Positions 7,587 through 15,464 of a stretch of 32,058 bases of DNA are shown here, one piece after another. The notes under the pieces are model-generated. The model was not told the origin of the DNA and did no database searches. It worked only from the letters and a program-made list of their open reading frames with translations. The stretch is taken from NCBI GenBank assembly GCA_021824145.1, contig JAKALM010000022.1, positions 1 to 32,058 on the forward strand. Direction: 5' to 3'. How positions within the stretch are numbered: the stretch's first letter is position 1; each line of letters starts with the position of its first letter. The position numbers and the translations under genes are program-made. This DNA is from Bacteroidota bacterium. GTDB taxonomy: Bacteria; Bacteroidota; Ignavibacteria; Ignavibacteriales; Ignavibacteriaceae.

Positions 7587-8234
7587 ATGAAATATAAATT
7601 ACTTATTTTTTCAATTTTAACATTTTCAACATTTAACCTTACTTCACTTAATGCACAAGATTATGCTTCTGCACTAAAGGTTAGTTCTTGCGGTATTAGT
7701 CTTGAGGGTATAAGATCATTTACTAAAGAATTTAATGCACGCTTGGGGGTTTCAATGTTTTCGTATAATGCAAATAACGTTTTGAATAATGACCAATTAA
7801 CTGCAAATGGGAATTTAAAATTATTTTCCCTTTCTGCGTTAGCAGATTGGTTCCCATTTGAGAATAATCTTAGGTTGACAGGAGGAATTGTTATCAATCT
7901 AAATAAAATCTCCATGACTATGACTCCTACTAAAACTTATAACAGCGGAAATATAGTTTACACTCCTGCCAAACTTGGCAATCTCGTTGCTGATATCACA
8001 TTTAATAAAGTGGCTCCATATATAGGCATAGGTTTCGATAATCCAACTGCTGGTTCTAGTGGATTTGGATTTACTTTTGATTTGGGCACGTTCTATCAAG
8101 GATCTCCCAAGGCTTCTTTAACTGCTTCAAATCTTCTGAAACCAATGGAAAGTGAAAGCGGCCAGCTGCAGGAAAATATTAAGTGGTTTACATTTTATCC
8201 TGTTCTAGCATTTGGATTAACTTATAAATTCTAA
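7587..8234 (+). CDS. Putative outer-membrane beta-barrel protein (215 aa)
   Basis: The signal peptide covers residues 1-23 (SLNA, then Gln). The mature part of about 190 residues alternates hydrophobic and polar residues in strand-like segments. It has glycine-rich turns (GIGFDNPTAGSSGFGFTFDLG) and ends in LTYKF, a typical C-terminal aromatic beta-signal. Such a size fits an 8-10 strand barrel. The two mature cysteine-poor halves show no enzyme motif. A GAGGT ribosome site sits 7 nt before the ATG. The next gene starts 22 nt downstream and is a putative lipoprotein, giving a two-gene operon of the same logic as the minus-strand pair at 5655-7091. Family unknown to me; the barrel assignment is inference from pattern. 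Confidence 0.6.
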   Translation: MKYKLLIFSILTFSTFNLTSLNAQDYASALKVSSCGISLEGIRSFTKEFNARLGVSMFSYNANNVLNNDQLTANGNLKLFSLSALADWFPFENNLRLTGGIVINLNKISMTMTPTKTYNSGNIVYTPAKLGNLVADITFNKVAPYIGIGFDNPTAGSSGFGFTFDLGTFYQGSPKASLTASNLLKPMESESGQLQENIKWFTFYPVLAFGLTYKF

Positions 8235-8256
8235 CTAAGAAAGGAGAGAATTAAAA

Positions 8257-9882
8257 ATGATTTTGAATTGGTTAAAGAAGCAAAAACGATGGATAGGAAT
8301 CTTTACTATTTTACCGTTTGCAGTTTATTATATTAGTTGTAATATTACAAATCCACAAGATAATATTGATGTAATATTTAATACACTTTCTATTGCAACA
8401 AATGCGTCAGTTAATTTTGTTGATGCTGCTACAGGAGCTCCAATTGGTTCTTCGTCTCAAAGAATGCCGGTCAATTTAACTATCACAGGATCAAATTCTG
8501 ATAAGATTGTAACATCATTAAATGAACCCCAAACATCCTTTTCAACAAATGTCGGATTAATTACTTTCGGTGTAATTGATTCTTATACTCCAACATCAAG
8601 TAATCCAGTTAATATAACATTAGTTGCAAGTTCAAACGGTTACCAAACAACAAGCCTACCAATCTCTATTACATCTACAGGGAGTAGTGCATATACAATA
8701 AGGATGATCAAAACATCTGCACCTCCAACCGGTACTAGTACTGCAACACCCACATCTGTACCTGCAAATTCAAGCGGTACAACAACATCAACAGTTAACA
8801 TTACAACAAGCACCGAGCCAGCATCGAAAGGTAATGCAAGTATTATTATAAATTCTGGTACAACTCTAAAAGATGCAAACGGCAACCCAGTTACAGGAAA
8901 TTTGATTGCAAATGTAACTTATACATCAGGTTCAAAAGCAGCGAATAATAGCTCAATGCCTACTGGCTTAAGCGTAAATGTAAGCCAGGGTGCAACTAGG
9001 AGTCGGGGTTACTTACAGCCTGCCGCAGTTGCATCATATACTATTGCTAATCAAAACAGCCAGTTGGTCTCGAAGCTTTCTTCGCCAGTTACATTGTCTA
9101 TGACTATCCCAAGCAATACAGTTAATATTGCAACTGGTAATCAAATTCGCAGCGGAGATATTGTCCCGATTTACAGCTTTAATGAAACTACACAAATGTG
9201 GCAATTTGAAACAAATTCAAATGCTGTTGGACCAGATGCTAATGGAAACTTTATAGCTTCATTTCAAGCTACACATCTTTCGTATTGGCTCTCAGGCTGG
9301 ATTGCATCTGGGGGACAAGTTTGTACAACAGATATTACTTTAAATATTCTTGGCAGCTATTCTGTACTGCTATTAAAATTAAAAATTAGCGACAATACTA
9401 TACTCACTCAAAATGTTTCTTCTAACCAAAACAAATTTGTTTTTAGTAATCTTACTATTCCCAAAGGATTGCCAGTAACTATTGAAGCTTACAGCCTTCT
9501 TGAATGCCCCGCAGTACTTGTTGGTTCGACAACTGTTCAAGATTTATGTTCTACTAATACTGTAAATTTAAATGTTGATCAAGGCAGTAATCTTGTTAAT
9601 GTTAATGTAGATGTAACTGCAATTTGTCCAAATAAAAATCCGGTATTAAAAATTAAACCTAGCGGATATGATATATTTATTCTCAACCAATGCGGTACAG
9701 AAAATCTTGGAACAATAAATAACGGACAAATAACTCTTAACGGACTTAAGATGGGCGCAACATATACATTCGGCATGTTTTATAAAGGTGTTCTATATAC
9801 ACAGGAGCATACAATTGATCAAACATATTATAATTACAATTATAATATTTCCGACAGTGTATGCAACTCAGATTTTAAGTAA
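8257..9882 (+). CDS. Large putative surface lipoprotein with Thr/Ser-rich linker (541 aa)
   Basis: Function unknown. A basic N-terminus (KKQKR) and a hydrophobic stretch lead to ISC with Cys28, a plausible lipobox. Residues 35-155 look like a carboxypeptidase-regulatory or PEGA-like beta domain (DAATGAPIGSSS, then VNITLVASSNGYQTTSLPI). Residues 155-190 are a Thr/Ser/Pro-rich linker. Residues 190-350 resemble the ZU5/FAM171-like domain of secreted proteins: VTGNLIANVTYTSG, then GDIVPIYSFNETTQMWQFE, ending HLSYWLSGW. The last 190 residues contain spaced cysteines (VCTTD, LECPA, DLCST, AICPN, NQCGT, SVCNS) that could form disulfides. It is preceded by AAGGAGAG and lies 22 nt after the barrel-like gene. 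A strong terminator follows. Surface binding or structural role is inference. Confidence 0.6.
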   Translation: MILNWLKKQKRWIGIFTILPFAVYYISCNITNPQDNIDVIFNTLSIATNASVNFVDAATGAPIGSSSQRMPVNLTITGSNSDKIVTSLNEPQTSFSTNVGLITFGVIDSYTPTSSNPVNITLVASSNGYQTTSLPISITSTGSSAYTIRMIKTSAPPTGTSTATPTSVPANSSGTTTSTVNITTSTEPASKGNASIIINSGTTLKDANGNPVTGNLIANVTYTSGSKAANNSSMPTGLSVNVSQGATRSRGYLQPAAVASYTIANQNSQLVSKLSSPVTLSMTIPSNTVNIATGNQIRSGDIVPIYSFNETTQMWQFETNSNAVGPDANGNFIASFQATHLSYWLSGWIASGGQVCTTDITLNILGSYSVLLLKLKISDNTILTQNVSSNQNKFVFSNLTIPKGLPVTIEAYSLLECPAVLVGSTTVQDLCSTNTVNLNVDQGSNLVNVNVDVTAICPNKNPVLKIKPSGYDIFILNQCGTENLGTINNGQITLNGLKMGATYTFGMFYKGVLYTQEHTIDQTYYNYNYNISDSVCNSDFK

Positions 9883-9920
9883 ACAGTTATTGATGGTCAA
9901 TACTATTAAAAATTAATTTT

Positions 9921-9952
9921 AAGCCGGAACGTTTTTTACTTCCGGCTTTTTT
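9921..9952 (+). terminator. Rho-independent terminator after the 541-aa lipoprotein gene
   Basis: AAGCCGGAA (9921-9929) and TTCCGGCTT (9940-9948) form a perfect 9-bp GC-rich stem with a 10-nt loop. A T-run at 9947-9952 overlaps the first two bases of the recN stop codon triplet (9951-9953) on the other strand. On minus it may also slow transcription leaving recN, but lacks a good T-run there. Confidence 0.85.
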
Positions 9953-11654
9953 ACAGCCCCATTAATTCTTTTGCGCCATTTAAACTTGCTTCAGTAATTT
10001 TTTCACCGCTCATAAGTTTTGCAACTTCTTTTATTTTTTCAGTTTCTTTTAACCTTCTAATTGAACTTACCACCCGATCTTCAACTTGCTTTTTTTCGAC
10101 AGAAAAATGTTGATCTGCTAGCCCAGCAATTTGCGGAAGATGTGTTATTGAAATTATTTGATGAAATGCTGCTAAAGATTTTAACGACTGTCCAACCTTC
10201 TGTGCAATTCGCCCGCTGACTCCGGTATCAATTTCATCAAAGATTAATAATGGAAGCTTATCATTTTTTGCAAGAATCGTTTTTAGAGCCAGCATGATTC
10301 TAGAAACTTCACCGCCGGAAGCAACTTTCACAAGCGGTTTTGGATCTTCACCTAAATTTGTAGAAATAAAAAATTCAACTTCATCGTAACCTGAATTATT
10401 GTACTTATAATTTTTCCCGTTTACAGATATAAAATTTTCGCTTTCTTTATCAGCTAATTGCTGTTCAATTTTAACTTTAAACTCAGAGTTTTCTATTCCA
10501 AGATATTTTAATGATTCTTTAACTTCTTTTTGAATTTTCTTAGCAGTTTCTTTTCTATTTTTTGAAATAACTTCCGCTGCAGCACCACATTTTCTCCTTA
10601 CATCACTTATTTGATTTTCAATCTGAGAAATGCTTTCTGAAAAATTTTCAGCCAAATTAAATTCGTCGCCGATTTTTTTTCTGTGCTCAAGAACCGCTTT
10701 AACAGAGCCGCCAAATTTTTTCTTTAATAAATTTATAGCTCCAAGACGTTCTCTAATTTCATCAAGTTTCTGCGGATCGAGATCAATATTTGATTTATAA
10801 TCTCGTATAAATTTTGAGATGTCTTTTATAAATGTTAATGCAGATTCATATTCATTTAAAGTTTCCGAAAAAGATTTATCAATTTTATTAAGCTCAATTA
10901 AATCATTTTGAATTTTCCCTAACTTGTCATTTACAGAATTTTCCGAATCATAAAGTTCTTCATAAACTTGATTTGTTAATTCGAGAAGCTTCTCTGAATT
11001 TTCAAGAATAATAAGTTCCTCATTTAGACGTTCATCCTCACCTTCTTCCGGCGAACAGCTGTCAATCTCTTTTATCTGAAATGCATATAAATCTTTCTTT
11101 TCTTTCAATATTGATTCTTTGTCTTTCAGTTCATTTAATTCGCTTATCAACCTATTTAATTGATGGAAAAGTTTTTTATAATTTTCAACTTGATCTTCCA
11201 GGTTACCGTATTCATCAAGAAAATCAATATGAGTTTCTGTCCTGAGAAGTGACTGATGCTCGTGCTGCCCGTGCAAATCAACCAATAAATTACCGACATC
11301 TTTTATTAATGAAAGAGAAACAGGTGTGTCGTTTATAAAACATCGATTTGAACCTTTAACTGAAATTTCTCTTCTCAAAATTAATTCAGAAGAGAATTCT
11401 ATTTCACTTTCCTCTAAAATATTTTTTACTTTGCTATTTTTTTCAACATCAAAGATTCCTTCAACTACAGATTTAGAAGCGCCTTTTCTAACCACTTCAG
11501 TTGATGCTCTTTCACCCAGAAGTAAGCTCATCGCATCAATTAATATAGATTTACCCGCTCCAGTCTCGCCGGTAATTATATTTAATCCACCGCCGAATTC
11601 CACATCGATGTATTCGATCAATGCATAATCTTTTACTTGAAGTGATTTTAGCAT
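9951..11654 (-). CDS. recN: DNA repair protein RecN
   Basis: This 567-residue SMC-like ATPase acts in recombinational repair of double-strand breaks. Walker A is GETGAGKS at residues 29-36 near the N-terminus. A long charged region rich in Glu/Lys/Leu in the middle (about 150-380) forms the coiled coils. The C-terminal ATPase half has the ABC-type signature KVASGGEVSR, Walker B LLIFDEIDTGVSG and the ITHLPQIAGLAD switch segment. Length and order match RecN. It is the last gene of a minus-strand run (S9 peptidase, DUF1232, Nudix, recN) and starts 17 nt after the Nudix stop, with only a weak ribosome site. In many bacteria recN is LexA-regulated; I saw no recognisable SOS box immediately upstream. 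Confidence 0.93.
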   Translation of the reverse strand: MLKSLQVKDYALIEYIDVEFGGGLNIITGETGAGKSILIDAMSLLLGERASTEVVRKGASKSVVEGIFDVEKNSKVKNILEESEIEFSSELILRREISVKGSNRCFINDTPVSLSLIKDVGNLLVDLHGQHEHQSLLRTETHIDFLDEYGNLEDQVENYKKLFHQLNRLISELNELKDKESILKEKKDLYAFQIKEIDSCSPEEGEDERLNEELIILENSEKLLELTNQVYEELYDSENSVNDKLGKIQNDLIELNKIDKSFSETLNEYESALTFIKDISKFIRDYKSNIDLDPQKLDEIRERLGAINLLKKKFGGSVKAVLEHRKKIGDEFNLAENFSESISQIENQISDVRRKCGAAAEVISKNRKETAKKIQKEVKESLKYLGIENSEFKVKIEQQLADKESENFISVNGKNYKYNNSGYDEVEFFISTNLGEDPKPLVKVASGGEVSRIMLALKTILAKNDKLPLLIFDEIDTGVSGRIAQKVGQSLKSLAAFHQIISITHLPQIAGLADQHFSVEKKQVEDRVVSSIRRLKETEKIKEVAKLMSGEKITEASLNGAKELMGL

Positions 11655-11671
11655 ACTAAGAAATGTTTTTA

Positions 11672-12202
11672 TTAATTAATAAAATTTTTTGCCAAATAAA
11701 TTCCGCAAATAGTTTTTGCATCAATTATTTCTCCGCTTTTAATTTTTTCTTCTGCTTCAGCTAAAGTATATTCGTGAATTTCCATTCCATATTCTCCTTC
11801 TTCACGATTATGATTTCCAGGAATTAAATCCTTTGCAAGATAGATATGCAAAATTTCTGTGCAAAAACCCGGAGTTGTACAAATCGCACCAAGCTTTTCA
11901 ACTTTTTCAGCTTTGTATCCTGTTTCTTCTTCAAGTTCTCGCATTGCACAAATGTAAGGATCTTCATTTTTACTAAGCTTGCCGGCGGGCAATTCAATTA
12001 AATATTTTTGAAGTGGATATCTGAATTGTTTTACAAAAATAATTTTGCCGTCAGCTTTTACTGGTACTACAACTGCTCCGCCTGGATGAATGGCAGTTTC
12101 ACGTACGCCTAAATTTCCGCTGTCATATTCAATCTGATCAACTTGAAGATCAAAAACTTTCCCGCTAAATAATTTTTCGCTTTTTTTTACTTTGAAATTC
12201 AT
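11672..12202 (-). CDS. Nudix hydrolase, ADP-ribose pyrophosphatase-like
   Basis: This 176-residue protein has a complete Nudix box GX5EX7REUXEEXGU: Gly74, Glu80, Arg88-Glu89-Leu90, Glu92-Glu93, Gly95-Tyr96. The flanking segments, VKQFRYPLQKYLIELPAGK before the box and a CTTPGFCTEILHIYLA segment after it, are those of ADP-ribose pyrophosphatases (NudF/YqkG type). These hydrolyse ADP-ribose to AMP and ribose 5-phosphate with Mg2+. Activity on other nucleoside diphosphate sugars is possible. It starts 28 nt after the DUF1232 stop, with no strong Shine-Dalgarno site, and precedes recN by 17 nt, so it likely shares their transcript. Cytoplasmic; no signal peptide. Confidence 0.85.
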   Translation of the reverse strand: MNFKVKKSEKLFSGKVFDLQVDQIEYDSGNLGVRETAIHPGGAVVVPVKADGKIIFVKQFRYPLQKYLIELPAGKLSKNEDPYICAMRELEEETGYKAEKVEKLGAICTTPGFCTEILHIYLAKDLIPGNHNREEGEYGMEIHEYTLAEAEEKIKSGEIIDAKTICGIYLAKNFIN

Positions 12203-12230
12203 AAAAAATTAAGACTCTTTTAGAATTAAC

Positions 12231-12611
12231 TTACGCTCTATATTTTAGATCATAATAAGGAACAAGTTCATGGCCAAGGAATTTTAGTAATGCCGTAATT
12301 ACTCCAAGATCATCCAAATAACCAATGAGCGGAGTAATATCCGGAATTGCATCGACCGGACTAATAAAATAAATCAGCCCGGCTGTTACAATTGCTTTTC
12401 TGTGCCAAGATACATTTGGATCGCGCATATATCTTACAAGTGCTAAAATATCTTTGGCAAAAGAAATTTTCTTTCCGACACGTTCAAGCTTCGACCATAA
12501 ATTTTCTTCAACAAATTTTACATTTTCTTTTACTTCTTCTTCGGTCTTGCCTCCAAAATCTAGTGAAGCAAGATCCTTCGATTCATCTAGCTCAAAATCG
12601 TATTCGGTCAT
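12231..12611 (-). CDS. YkvA-family DUF1232 small protein
   Basis: This 126-residue protein carries the DUF1232 core: WHRKAIVTAGLIYFISP followed by SPVDAIPD (residues 84-91) and IGYLDDLGV. These motifs are diagnostic of the YkvA family, whose members are small, probably membrane-associated, and of unknown function. One hydrophobic helix is seen at about 72-83, and a more weakly hydrophobic one at 101-112. The first 50 residues are acidic. A clear AAGGAG ribosome site overlaps the stop codon of the S9 peptidase gene, only 9 nt upstream, so translation may be linked to it. It lies upstream of the Nudix gene in the same run. The family is certain; the role is not. Confidence 0.8.
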   Translation of the reverse strand: MTEYDFELDESKDLASLDFGGKTEEEVKENVKFVEENLWSKLERVGKKISFAKDILALVRYMRDPNVSWHRKAIVTAGLIYFISPVDAIPDITPLIGYLDDLGVITALLKFLGHELVPYYDLKYRA

Positions 12612-12620
12612 AACTGCTCC

Positions 12621-14648
12621 TTATTTTTTGTGTTGCTGAAACCAATCAAAAACAGAATTCCACCAAAAGCGTGCATCCTGTGGTTTAACCACAAAATGAA
12701 ATTCTTCTGGGAAATATAAAAATTTACTTTCTACTCCAAGCCGCTGAAGCGAAGAAAACAATTGAAATGCTTGTTCTTCTGGAACACGATAATCATGCGC
12801 TCCTTCAACTATAAGCATTGGCGTTTTTGCATTTTGAATAAATCTTTCCGGATTCCATTTTTCATATAGTTTTCTATTCTGCCAAGGTGTTCCGCCAAAT
12901 TCCCATTCCGGGAACCACAATTCTTCAGTTGTTCCCCACATACTTTCTGTATTAAAAACTCCGTCGTGAGAAACCACAGCATTGAATCTGCTAGTGTGTC
13001 CTTCAAGCCAGTTTATCATATATCCGCCGTAAGAAGCGCCAGCAGCAAATGTATTTTTCGCATCAATATATTTAAAATTCTTTACGGCATAATCATAAAC
13101 ATCCATTAAATCATGATATGGCCTTCCTCCCCAATCCTTTGAGACATCGTTGGTAAATTGTTGTCCGTAACCAGTGCTTCCTGTTGGATTAGGCGCAATT
13201 ACAACATAACCTTTTGAAGCAAACAACTCTGTATTCCAGCGATAATGAAAATCATCTTCCCAATGCCCCTGCGGCCCGCCATGGATTAAAAATATCATTG
13301 GATATTTTTTTGAAGGATCGAAAAATGGCGGTTTAACCAAAATCGATTGAACTTTTTTCCCATCAGCACCGTTGCACCAAAAAGTTTCAAGCGGAATCAT
13401 CTCAATGTTTGCTAATAGATCTTTGTTAATGTTAGTAATTTGTTTAATGTCTCCGCCGTCATTATTCATTGAAAAAATTTCATACGGCAATGTTGATTTT
13501 TGCTGCTTGAAATAAATTGTTTTTCCATCATTTGATAAAGCTAATCCGGTATTGCTGTGATCTTTCAAAATCAATTTTATTTTGCCGGTATTGATATCAA
13601 TTTTGTAAACAGAATTGAAGATTTCATTATTCGCAGTAAAATAAATTTCTTTTGAATCCGGCGACCAAACTATTTCAGAAACCGATCTATCAAAACCTTT
13701 TGTAATGTTTTTTAATTTACCAGTTTGTCTATCATATAAAATCAAATACTGCTGATCTGATTCATGTCCCGGCACAAGCATTGAAGTGAATGCAATATAT
13801 TTGCCATTCGGTGAATAAACAGGCTGATTATCATTTCCTTTGCTTTCAGAAATTTTCTTTGCCGGAGCTTTTTCATCTTTCTTAATATCAGAAACTTTCA
13901 CAACATAAACTTCGTTATTGGTGCTTGTAGCCACAACTGAATTCGGATTCATTGTATATGCAATTTCTTTATCATCCGGAGAAAAGTTAAAATCGTTTTC
14001 ACTTCCTAAATCCAGCGGCGGAACGTCATTATGCATTAAATAATTTAAATCATAATATTCTTTTGAAGCTTCATCAAATAAAATCAAATGGCTTCTTTTA
14101 CCATTCAGCCATCTATTCCACTGGCGATACATTAAATGGGTAATAACTCTTACATCTGCTTTGGTTTCTTTTTTCATTTCATCTGTTTTCTTGTCGCAAT
14201 CCTGTGAGCCACAGTCCGGATAAACAGATGAAATAATTAGAAATTTTTTGCCGTCATGCGACCATCGAAAATCATCAACACCGGTATAAAGATTAGTTAT
14301 CTGCTGATCATCAGAGCCGTCCAAATTACAAGTATGAATTTGATCATCAACTAAGTACGCAATCTTCTTTCCGTCAGTAGAAAATTTTGGTGATGACTCG
14401 CTTTTTTCTGAATTGTTTAACTGATGAAGATTCGTTCCATCGGAATTAATTAAATAAATATTACTCTTGCCTTTATTCTCATTCATATCATAGGATGTTA
14501 CTGAGAAAGCAATTGTTTTACTGTCTGGCGAAACTTCGAAAGTACCAATTCTTTTCATTGACCATAAATCATCTACAGTCAGCGGGTGTTTTGCTTGAGC
14601 AAAAAGAATTAATGGAATAAACATAATTAAGATTAGGAAAGTTTTCAT
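12621..14648 (-). CDS. S9-family prolyl-oligopeptidase-type peptidase, DPP5-like
   Basis: This 675-residue exported serine peptidase has a signal peptide at 1-18 (ending LFAQA). A beta-propeller with repeated PDSK/PDGK-type PD40 blades follows (for example FEVSPDSKTIAFSV and YSPNGKYIAFTS). The C-terminal alpha/beta-hydrolase domain has the triad Ser539 in GASYGG, Asp619 in GAHDYRVP and His651 in EEFHF. The start PLTVDDLWSMKRIG and the size match dipeptidyl-peptidase 5 / acylaminoacyl-peptidase relatives in Bacteroidota. It would trim peptides in the periplasm; exact cleavage preference is not readable. GAGG precedes the ATG, and a good promoter candidate lies at 14682-14712. It leads a run with DUF1232, Nudix and recN. 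Confidence 0.88.
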   Translation of the reverse strand: MKTFLILIMFIPLILFAQAKHPLTVDDLWSMKRIGTFEVSPDSKTIAFSVTSYDMNENKGKSNIYLINSDGTNLHQLNNSEKSESSPKFSTDGKKIAYLVDDQIHTCNLDGSDDQQITNLYTGVDDFRWSHDGKKFLIISSVYPDCGSQDCDKKTDEMKKETKADVRVITHLMYRQWNRWLNGKRSHLILFDEASKEYYDLNYLMHNDVPPLDLGSENDFNFSPDDKEIAYTMNPNSVVATSTNNEVYVVKVSDIKKDEKAPAKKISESKGNDNQPVYSPNGKYIAFTSMLVPGHESDQQYLILYDRQTGKLKNITKGFDRSVSEIVWSPDSKEIYFTANNEIFNSVYKIDINTGKIKLILKDHSNTGLALSNDGKTIYFKQQKSTLPYEIFSMNNDGGDIKQITNINKDLLANIEMIPLETFWCNGADGKKVQSILVKPPFFDPSKKYPMIFLIHGGPQGHWEDDFHYRWNTELFASKGYVVIAPNPTGSTGYGQQFTNDVSKDWGGRPYHDLMDVYDYAVKNFKYIDAKNTFAAGASYGGYMINWLEGHTSRFNAVVSHDGVFNTESMWGTTEELWFPEWEFGGTPWQNRKLYEKWNPERFIQNAKTPMLIVEGAHDYRVPEEQAFQLFSSLQRLGVESKFLYFPEEFHFVVKPQDARFWWNSVFDWFQQHKK

Positions 14649-14681
14649 CTGAGCCTCTAATTGATTACCGTTTTTTGTTCA

Positions 14682-14712
14682 TAAAAATAGTTCAACTTAA
14701 TTTGAAAGGCAA
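14682..14712 (-). promoter_or_regulatory. Bacteroidota-type promoter for the S9 peptidase gene
   Basis: On minus, TTG (14712-14710) is followed by exactly 20 nt and then TATTTTTA (14689-14682), a 5-of-6 match to the fixed positions of TAnnTTTG. The inferred start of transcription is near 14675, about 26 nt before the ATG. Confidence 0.45.
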
Positions 14713-14731
14713 CGAAAGTGACAAATGAAGT

Positions 14732-14755
14732 AGTAAAATAAAATGTTTATTTACT
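14732..14755 (-). terminator. AT-only stem-loop after the 206-aa secreted protein gene
   Basis: AGTAAAATAAA (14732-14742) pairs with TTTATTTACT (14746-14755), with one bulged A and a 3-nt loop. It begins 3 nt past the stop codon of the gene ending at 14759. The stem has few G/C pairs and the T-run after it is broken, so termination is uncertain. Confidence 0.3.
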
Positions 14756-14758
14756 TAA

Positions 14759-15379
14759 TTAAAAATTAAAGTGAATGAGCGAGACAGAAAACCCATATTC
14801 ATTTTGATTATCTGTAGGAAATTTAATCGTCATTCTAATTTTATTTGATTCAGTTAATGGAATAATACCACTCAAATAATATCCAACTGGAATTCCTATG
14901 CCTGCCCCAGCCTCGAAATATTTTGTGATTGAAATTCCCGCACTTAGAACTCCTTTGCCTGTAAAATAAGGAACGTTTGAAAAACCCTGTATATTTAAAT
15001 TATAATCCTCCGGCCCAATTCTTATTAAAGCATTAAAAATATTAGGGAGTCCAAGTCCTCCGCTTACTTCAAAATATTTATGATTGTAACCTATCATTCC
15101 GTTAACTGCAGGCACAATTGAGTTTTTATTAATTCCATGAATTATATTGAAACTTCCTCCATAAGTAAGCCCGTTTTGTTTATATTTTTTAAATAATACT
15201 CCGACATCCTGAACGTCATGAATCCCGCCGCAATCAACATATCTGCCAATTCCTAAACCAACAATCCATTTTGTATAATCGCTGTTTTTTTTATTATCAG
15301 AGAAATCATTTGTTGAATCTTTATCTGTATAAGTAAACGAAAGAGGAAATAAAAGTAAGAAAATAAAAAACTGTTTCAT
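14759..15379 (-). CDS. Secreted, barrel-like protein of unknown function (206 aa)
   Basis: I do not recognise the family. Residues 1 to about 17 are a signal peptide (MKQ followed by a hydrophobic core of Phe and Leu). An Asp/Asn/Ser/Lys-rich stretch at 18-35 follows. The remaining 170 residues form glycine-punctuated beta-strand-like segments (WIVGLGIGRYVDCGG, YFEVSGGLGLPNIF, YFEAGAGIGIPVGYYL). It ends LIHFNF, with a terminal aromatic like outer-membrane barrels. The single cysteine is in DCGG. A GGGGG-containing ribosome site precedes the ATG. The gene diverges from the methyltransferase at 15465 across an 85-bp region with a symmetrical promoter-like element. An outer-membrane location is inference. 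Confidence 0.6.
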   Translation of the reverse strand: MKQFFIFLLLFPLSFTYTDKDSTNDFSDNKKNSDYTKWIVGLGIGRYVDCGGIHDVQDVGVLFKKYKQNGLTYGGSFNIIHGINKNSIVPAVNGMIGYNHKYFEVSGGLGLPNIFNALIRIGPEDYNLNIQGFSNVPYFTGKGVLSAGISITKYFEAGAGIGIPVGYYLSGIIPLTESNKIRMTIKFPTDNQNEYGFSVSLIHFNF

Positions 15380-15422
15380 TAAAAAACCCCCTTTTTCAAA
15401 AGAAAAATAACAAAATATTATT

Positions 15423-15443
15423 TATGTTTGCTTCGCAAAGATA
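15423..15443. promoter_or_regulatory. Palindromic divergent promoter element
   Basis: TATGTTTG on plus (15423-15430) and TATCTTTG on minus (15443-15436) each fit TAnnTTTG perfectly. Together they form the near-palindrome TATnTTTGC-ttc-GCAAAnATA. The plus copy ends 34 nt before the ATG at 15465, and the minus copy points at the gene starting at 15379. Neither has a good TTG 20 nt upstream, so this could be an operator rather than two -7 boxes. Confidence 0.35.
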
Positions 15444-15464
15444 ACAAATCAATTTCAATTTTTT

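Noticed and set aside
11326-11628. Open frame of 100 codons on plus inside recN.
   Set aside because: It mirrors the conserved Walker A region of recN in the antisense frame and has no independent support.
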